From the NCBI GenBank assembly GCA_016713665.1, contig JADJOR010000005.1:372001-436000 (forward strand): a stretch of 64,000 bases of DNA, read 5' to 3'. Every line of letters begins with the position of its first letter. Within the stretch, counting starts at the first letter, position 1. The notes under the pieces are model-generated. The model worked only from the letters and a program-made list of their open reading frames with translations, was not told the DNA's origin and made no database searches. Source of the stretch: Deltaproteobacteria bacterium. Lineage in GTDB: Bacteria; Myxococcota_A; UBA9160; UBA4427. This document shows positions 61,010 through 64,000 of the stretch, piece after piece. A program made the translations under genes and the position numbers.

Positions 61010-63580
61010 TCAGGAGCGCCGGGCCGCACGCCGGGACTCGGGCGCTTCGAGGGTCTCCTGCCGAGGGGCATCGAGGGGCAGCTCGATCTGGAAGATCGCA
61101 CCGCGCCCCGGACGCGCCACGACCTGGAGCTTGCCGCCGTGACGCTCGATGATGCCGTGGGACAGCGACAGGCCGAGGCCCGTCCCCTTGCCGACCTCCT
61201 TGGTCGTGAAGAAGGGATCGAAGATCCGCGAGCGGATCGACTCGGGGATGCCGGGGCCGGTGTCCTCGAACTCGATCCGAACGCCATCCGGAATCGGCTC
61301 GGTCCGCACATGGATCTTGCCGCCCCCTTCCAGGGCGTCGCAGGCGTTCATCAGGAGATTGAGAAAGACCTGGTTCAGCTGGCCGGGATAGCAGCGGACC
61401 TCGGGGATCGGCTGGTAATCGCGGACGACCTCGATGCTGCCCTTGAAGCGCGGCTCCATCAACGCGATGGTGCGATCGATCTCGTCGGTCAGCTGGGCCG
61501 ACTGGAGATCCGCCTGGTCCATGCGCGAAAACGTCCGCAGATCCTGCACGATCTGCTTGACGCGCTCCGTCCCCTCCCGGCTCCGCTTGAGCAGCTTCGT
61601 GATCGCGTCGCGGATCCGCGTCGTGTCCTCGCCCGCCGCCTCGGCGCGGACGAGCTTGTCGACGAATTCGTCGAGCAGCTGGAGATTCGCGTGGACGAAG
61701 CCGATCGGGTTGTTGAGCTCGTGGGCCACGCCGGCGACGAGCTGACCCAGGCTCTTCAGCTTCTCGCTCTGCATGAGCTGCATCTGGATCTCACGCAGCT
61801 CCCGGGTCCGCTCTTCGACCCGAGCCTCGAGGGACTCGTTGAGCTTCGCGATCTCGTCGAAGGCCTTGGCGTTCTCGATCGCGATCGAGCTCTGGTTGGC
61901 GAGCGTGCGGAGCAGCTGGCGATCCTCGGTCGCGAGGCGCTCGCCGGAGAGCTTGCGACCGACCGCGATGACGCCGAGCAGATCGACCCCGAACAGGATG
62001 GGGACGATCAGCTCGATCTCGAGCGAGTCGTAGATGTCCCAGCAGCTCTCGCGATGGTCGGGATCGGGATCGTCGTCGAAGTCGGAGCGCGCGAGCTCTT
62101 CGCGGCGCATCCAGAGATGCTTCCAGATCGGGTGGTCCGACGGGATCTCGGTGTCGATCTCGGACTGCTCCCAGTCGCCGCGCCAGGCCGACGCGCGCAG
62201 GACCCGATCGCGGTCGTCGAAGAGCAGCACCATGGCCCTCGAAACACCCATCGTGTCCGTCAGCGCGACGAGGATCCGGTCCCCGATCTCGCGCATCGAG
62301 AGCATCGAGACCATCGCCTCGGAGATCTCGCGCACCGCCTCGCGGTAGCGCGACCGATCCCGATCGAAGAAGTTGTCGACCAGCCGCTGCATCCGCTCGC
62401 GCACCGGATTGAACGCCAGGATCGCCAGGAAGAGCAGCACGACCTGCACGCTGCGCGTGTTGACGCCGTAGCGCGCGACGAGCTCGTCGGCGAAGGTGAT
62501 CATGAAGGCGAAGAGGCCGGTGATCGCGAGGGTCGCCGCGCCGTAGGCCGCGGACGAGCGCGCCGCGACCCGGAACTCGAAGAGCTGCTTGCGCACCATC
62601 CCGTAGCCCACCGCCACGGGAAAGAAGCCCACCCAGAGCAGCGTGATGTACCAGGGCAGCTCGCTCGGCACGAGCCACTCGCCGAAGAGCGCGAGCAGCG
62701 CGGGCAGCAGGCTCACGATGCCGGCCGCGAGCATCAGGTCCGAGCGGTCGCCGATCCCCGCCTGCTGCGCCTGGCGCCGACTCGCCGCGAGGATGCCGAC
62801 GGAGGCGAGCGAGGTTCCGATCCCGAAGACGAAGGCGCAGGAGGCGATCCAGGTCGCGCCGATGCCGAGCAGAGGCTGGGTCCATACGCCGACCACGATC
62901 AGCCCCGCGATCGCGTAGGGTACGACCCGGATCCGTCGCCGGCGCGCGACCCAGCGCGGCTCGATCGGATAGGTCGTGAAGAGATGGAAGGTCGTGGCCC
63001 CGAGGAAGGGCAGCGTCGCGAGCACGCGCGTCGCAGCCCAGGGGATCACGTCGACGCGGATCGCGCTCGAGATGAGCACCGACATCGTCGAGCAATAGAG
63101 CAGGAGCGCCCAGGATTCGGCGGAGGCGTGCCGCGTCCACCAGACGCCGAGCGCGACCGCGAGATAGAGCGCGCTCACGAGCAGCAGCCCGAGATGGAGC
63201 AGCACGTCGGAGGGCTTCTCGACCTCGTCCGCCGACTCCGCCGGATACAGCGGCACCGAGAGCAGCGAGCCGTCGGGCTTGCGCAGCCGGTACTCGGCGA
63301 CGACGCCGCTCTTCAAGCTCGGGCGGAAGAGGGCCTCGAAGGCGGGCACGCCGTCGACGGTGAGGAGCTGATCGCCTTCCTGGACCCCGAGATCCGCCGC
63401 CGCCTGACTCATCGCGTGGACGACGGGAATGCCGGCGAGGATCGAGGTCCGGACGGGCAGATGCGGGCCGCTGCGCGGCGAGACGAGGACGAAGACGGAG
63501 AGGCCGATGCCGAGCAGGGCCCAGATCGCGGCGATCGTGCCCGTCAGCTGCCGCGTCCGTCTCGCCATGTCGCGATTCAT
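61010..63580 (-). CDS. Membrane sensor histidine kinase with PDZ-like and GAF domains
   Basis: An 856-residue sensor. The N-terminus has a membrane segment (AAIWALLGIGLSVFVLV), a PDZ-like periplasmic region (LGVQEGDQLLTVDGVPAFEAL), and then seven or so membrane segments to about residue 400. A GAF domain follows (VLVALTDTMGVSRAMVLLFDD, VPILFGVDLLGVIAVGR), a coiled coil, the H-box VAGVAHELNNPIG near residue 625 and the ATPase domain with NQVFLNLLMNACDAL, DTGPGIP and GTGLGLSLSHGII. It has no receiver, and no response regulator gene is adjacent, so its partner is elsewhere. The ATG at 63580 is natural. Confidence 0.93.
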   Translation of the reverse strand: MNRDMARRTRQLTGTIAAIWALLGIGLSVFVLVSPRSGPHLPVRTSILAGIPVVHAMSQAAADLGVQEGDQLLTVDGVPAFEALFRPSLKSGVVAEYRLRKPDGSLLSVPLYPAESADEVEKPSDVLLHLGLLLVSALYLAVALGVWWTRHASAESWALLLYCSTMSVLISSAIRVDVIPWAATRVLATLPFLGATTFHLFTTYPIEPRWVARRRRIRVVPYAIAGLIVVGVWTQPLLGIGATWIASCAFVFGIGTSLASVGILAASRRQAQQAGIGDRSDLMLAAGIVSLLPALLALFGEWLVPSELPWYITLLWVGFFPVAVGYGMVRKQLFEFRVAARSSAAYGAATLAITGLFAFMITFADELVARYGVNTRSVQVVLLFLAILAFNPVRERMQRLVDNFFDRDRSRYREAVREISEAMVSMLSMREIGDRILVALTDTMGVSRAMVLLFDDRDRVLRASAWRGDWEQSEIDTEIPSDHPIWKHLWMRREELARSDFDDDPDPDHRESCWDIYDSLEIELIVPILFGVDLLGVIAVGRKLSGERLATEDRQLLRTLANQSSIAIENAKAFDEIAKLNESLEARVEERTRELREIQMQLMQSEKLKSLGQLVAGVAHELNNPIGFVHANLQLLDEFVDKLVRAEAAGEDTTRIRDAITKLLKRSREGTERVKQIVQDLRTFSRMDQADLQSAQLTDEIDRTIALMEPRFKGSIEVVRDYQPIPEVRCYPGQLNQVFLNLLMNACDALEGGGKIHVRTEPIPDGVRIEFEDTGPGIPESIRSRIFDPFFTTKEVGKGTGLGLSLSHGIIERHGGKLQVVARPGRGAIFQIELPLDAPRQETLEAPESRRAARRS

Positions 63581-63649
63581 CGATGCAATCCGCCGCCCGG
63601 TCGCCCCGGGCGCAGATTAGCCCAGGCGATCCGCCTGGCGGACGCAGCT

Positions 63650-64000
63650 TCAGCGAGCGCGCTTTTCCTGCTCGAGGGCTTCAGGGGCCAGCGGCGTCGG
63701 CGGCGGACCGTAGTTGTATCCCCGGGTATTCAGGACGACGACGCCGGGCGCGGTCTCGATGCCCGACACGCCCGGGCGACGCGCCTCCTCGACGTCCTCG
63801 GCCTTCACGAAGGGCGAAGCCTTGGGCGCGGCGCTGGGCGGGGAGGCGGGCGGCGCGACGGGGCTCGCAGCGGGGCCGGAAGCGGGTGCGGGCGAGGGCG
63901 CCGTCGCATTCGCGGTGGCCGGGGCGGATCGATCTTCGGCGCGGGCGATCCGGACGCCCGGCGAGCTCAAGGAGAGGCTCGCGACGACGCAGAGCGCCCC
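63650..64000 (-). CDS. Partial exported low-complexity protein (5' end outside window)
   Basis: The frame is open to the right edge, so the start lies outside. The visible N-terminal part (ALCVVASLSLSSPGVRIARAED) looks like the end of a signal peptide. It is followed by a Pro/Ala/Ser-rich stretch and a short ordered segment (SGIETAPGVVVLNTRGYNYGPPP). No family recognised. It lies 70 bases upstream of the histidine kinase gene on the same strand. Confidence 0.55.
   Translation of the reverse strand, partial: GALCVVASLSLSSPGVRIARAEDRSAPATANATAPSPAPASGPAASPVAPPASPPSAAPKASPFVKAEDVEEARRPGVSGIETAPGVVVLNTRGYNYGPPPTPLAPEALEQEKRAR

Noticed and set aside
1..64000. CRISPR arrays, rRNA genes and prophage
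   Set aside because: No regularly spaced repeats, no rRNA-like sequence and no phage structural genes were seen; the only mobile element found is the insertion sequence at 13970-15186.

Overview
The window is about 70% GC, tightly packed and coding on both strands. The gene content points to a Gram-negative, deltaproteobacterium-like lineage (Myxococcota, Desulfobacterota or Binatota type). Signs of this are a PQQ locus, a delta-type PilA with a textbook sigma-54 promoter, an exosortase with PEP-CTERM substrates, MlaA/MlaC, a DUF6178 protein, c-di-GMP enzymes and an F420-type LLM oxidoreductase. The lineage is an inference from gene content; no rRNA or tRNA gene was found.

Left part (1-13000): a PqqB-like protein and a PqqD-PqqE fusion open the window. 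A large secreted subtilisin-like protease follows on the minus strand. Next comes a surface-protein island: a dockerin-like protein and a PEP-CTERM protein on the plus strand, then a mirror-image PEP-CTERM/dockerin pair on the minus strand, then an exosortase with a C-terminal EpsI-like domain. The exosortase overlaps the stop of a citrate synthase that carries an N-terminal helix-turn-helix.

Middle part (13000-34600): a TauE-type permease is followed by an intact insertion sequence (13970-15186) sitting exactly in the stop codon of a glutathione-dependent formaldehyde dehydrogenase gene. An apparent operon yqgE - zinc ribbon - GST - adhC lies upstream of it. Then come a PilZ protein, pilA, a penicillin-binding protein, Nfu, a TOPRIM protein, a NarL-type regulator, an rRNA uracil methyltransferase, a PAS-GGDEF-EAL protein, an ApaH-like phosphatase, an FAH-family hydrolase, a DHH phosphoesterase, a pterin dehydratase and a membrane-anchored iron-sulfur aldo/keto reductase.

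Right part (34600-64000): mostly metabolic and envelope genes. These include a MaoC hydratase, two alpha/beta hydrolases, NadE, a kinase-like phosphotransferase, a cold-shock protein, a periplasmic cyclohexadienyl dehydratase-chorismate mutase fusion, a lipid-kinase/queuosine-salvage/permease operon, a VTT-domain protein, aconitase, an M20 peptidase, MlaC and MlaA, a serine-palmitoyltransferase-like enzyme, an AAA ATPase, a NUDIX CoA hydrolase, DUF6178, a small histone-fold protein with a lysine-rich tail, a CBS-GGDEF cyclase, an LLM oxidoreductase and a large membrane histidine kinase.

Four conserved genes (pqqDE, pilA, the lipid kinase, DUF6178) are each broken by one surplus base while both halves stay conserved. 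This looks more like insertion errors in the assembly than gene decay. The most interesting biology is the mirrored dockerin/PEP-CTERM module beside its exosortase, the tailed bacterial histone with a near-consensus promoter and long leader, the PheC-AroQ fusion, and the membrane-tethered aldo/keto reductase.
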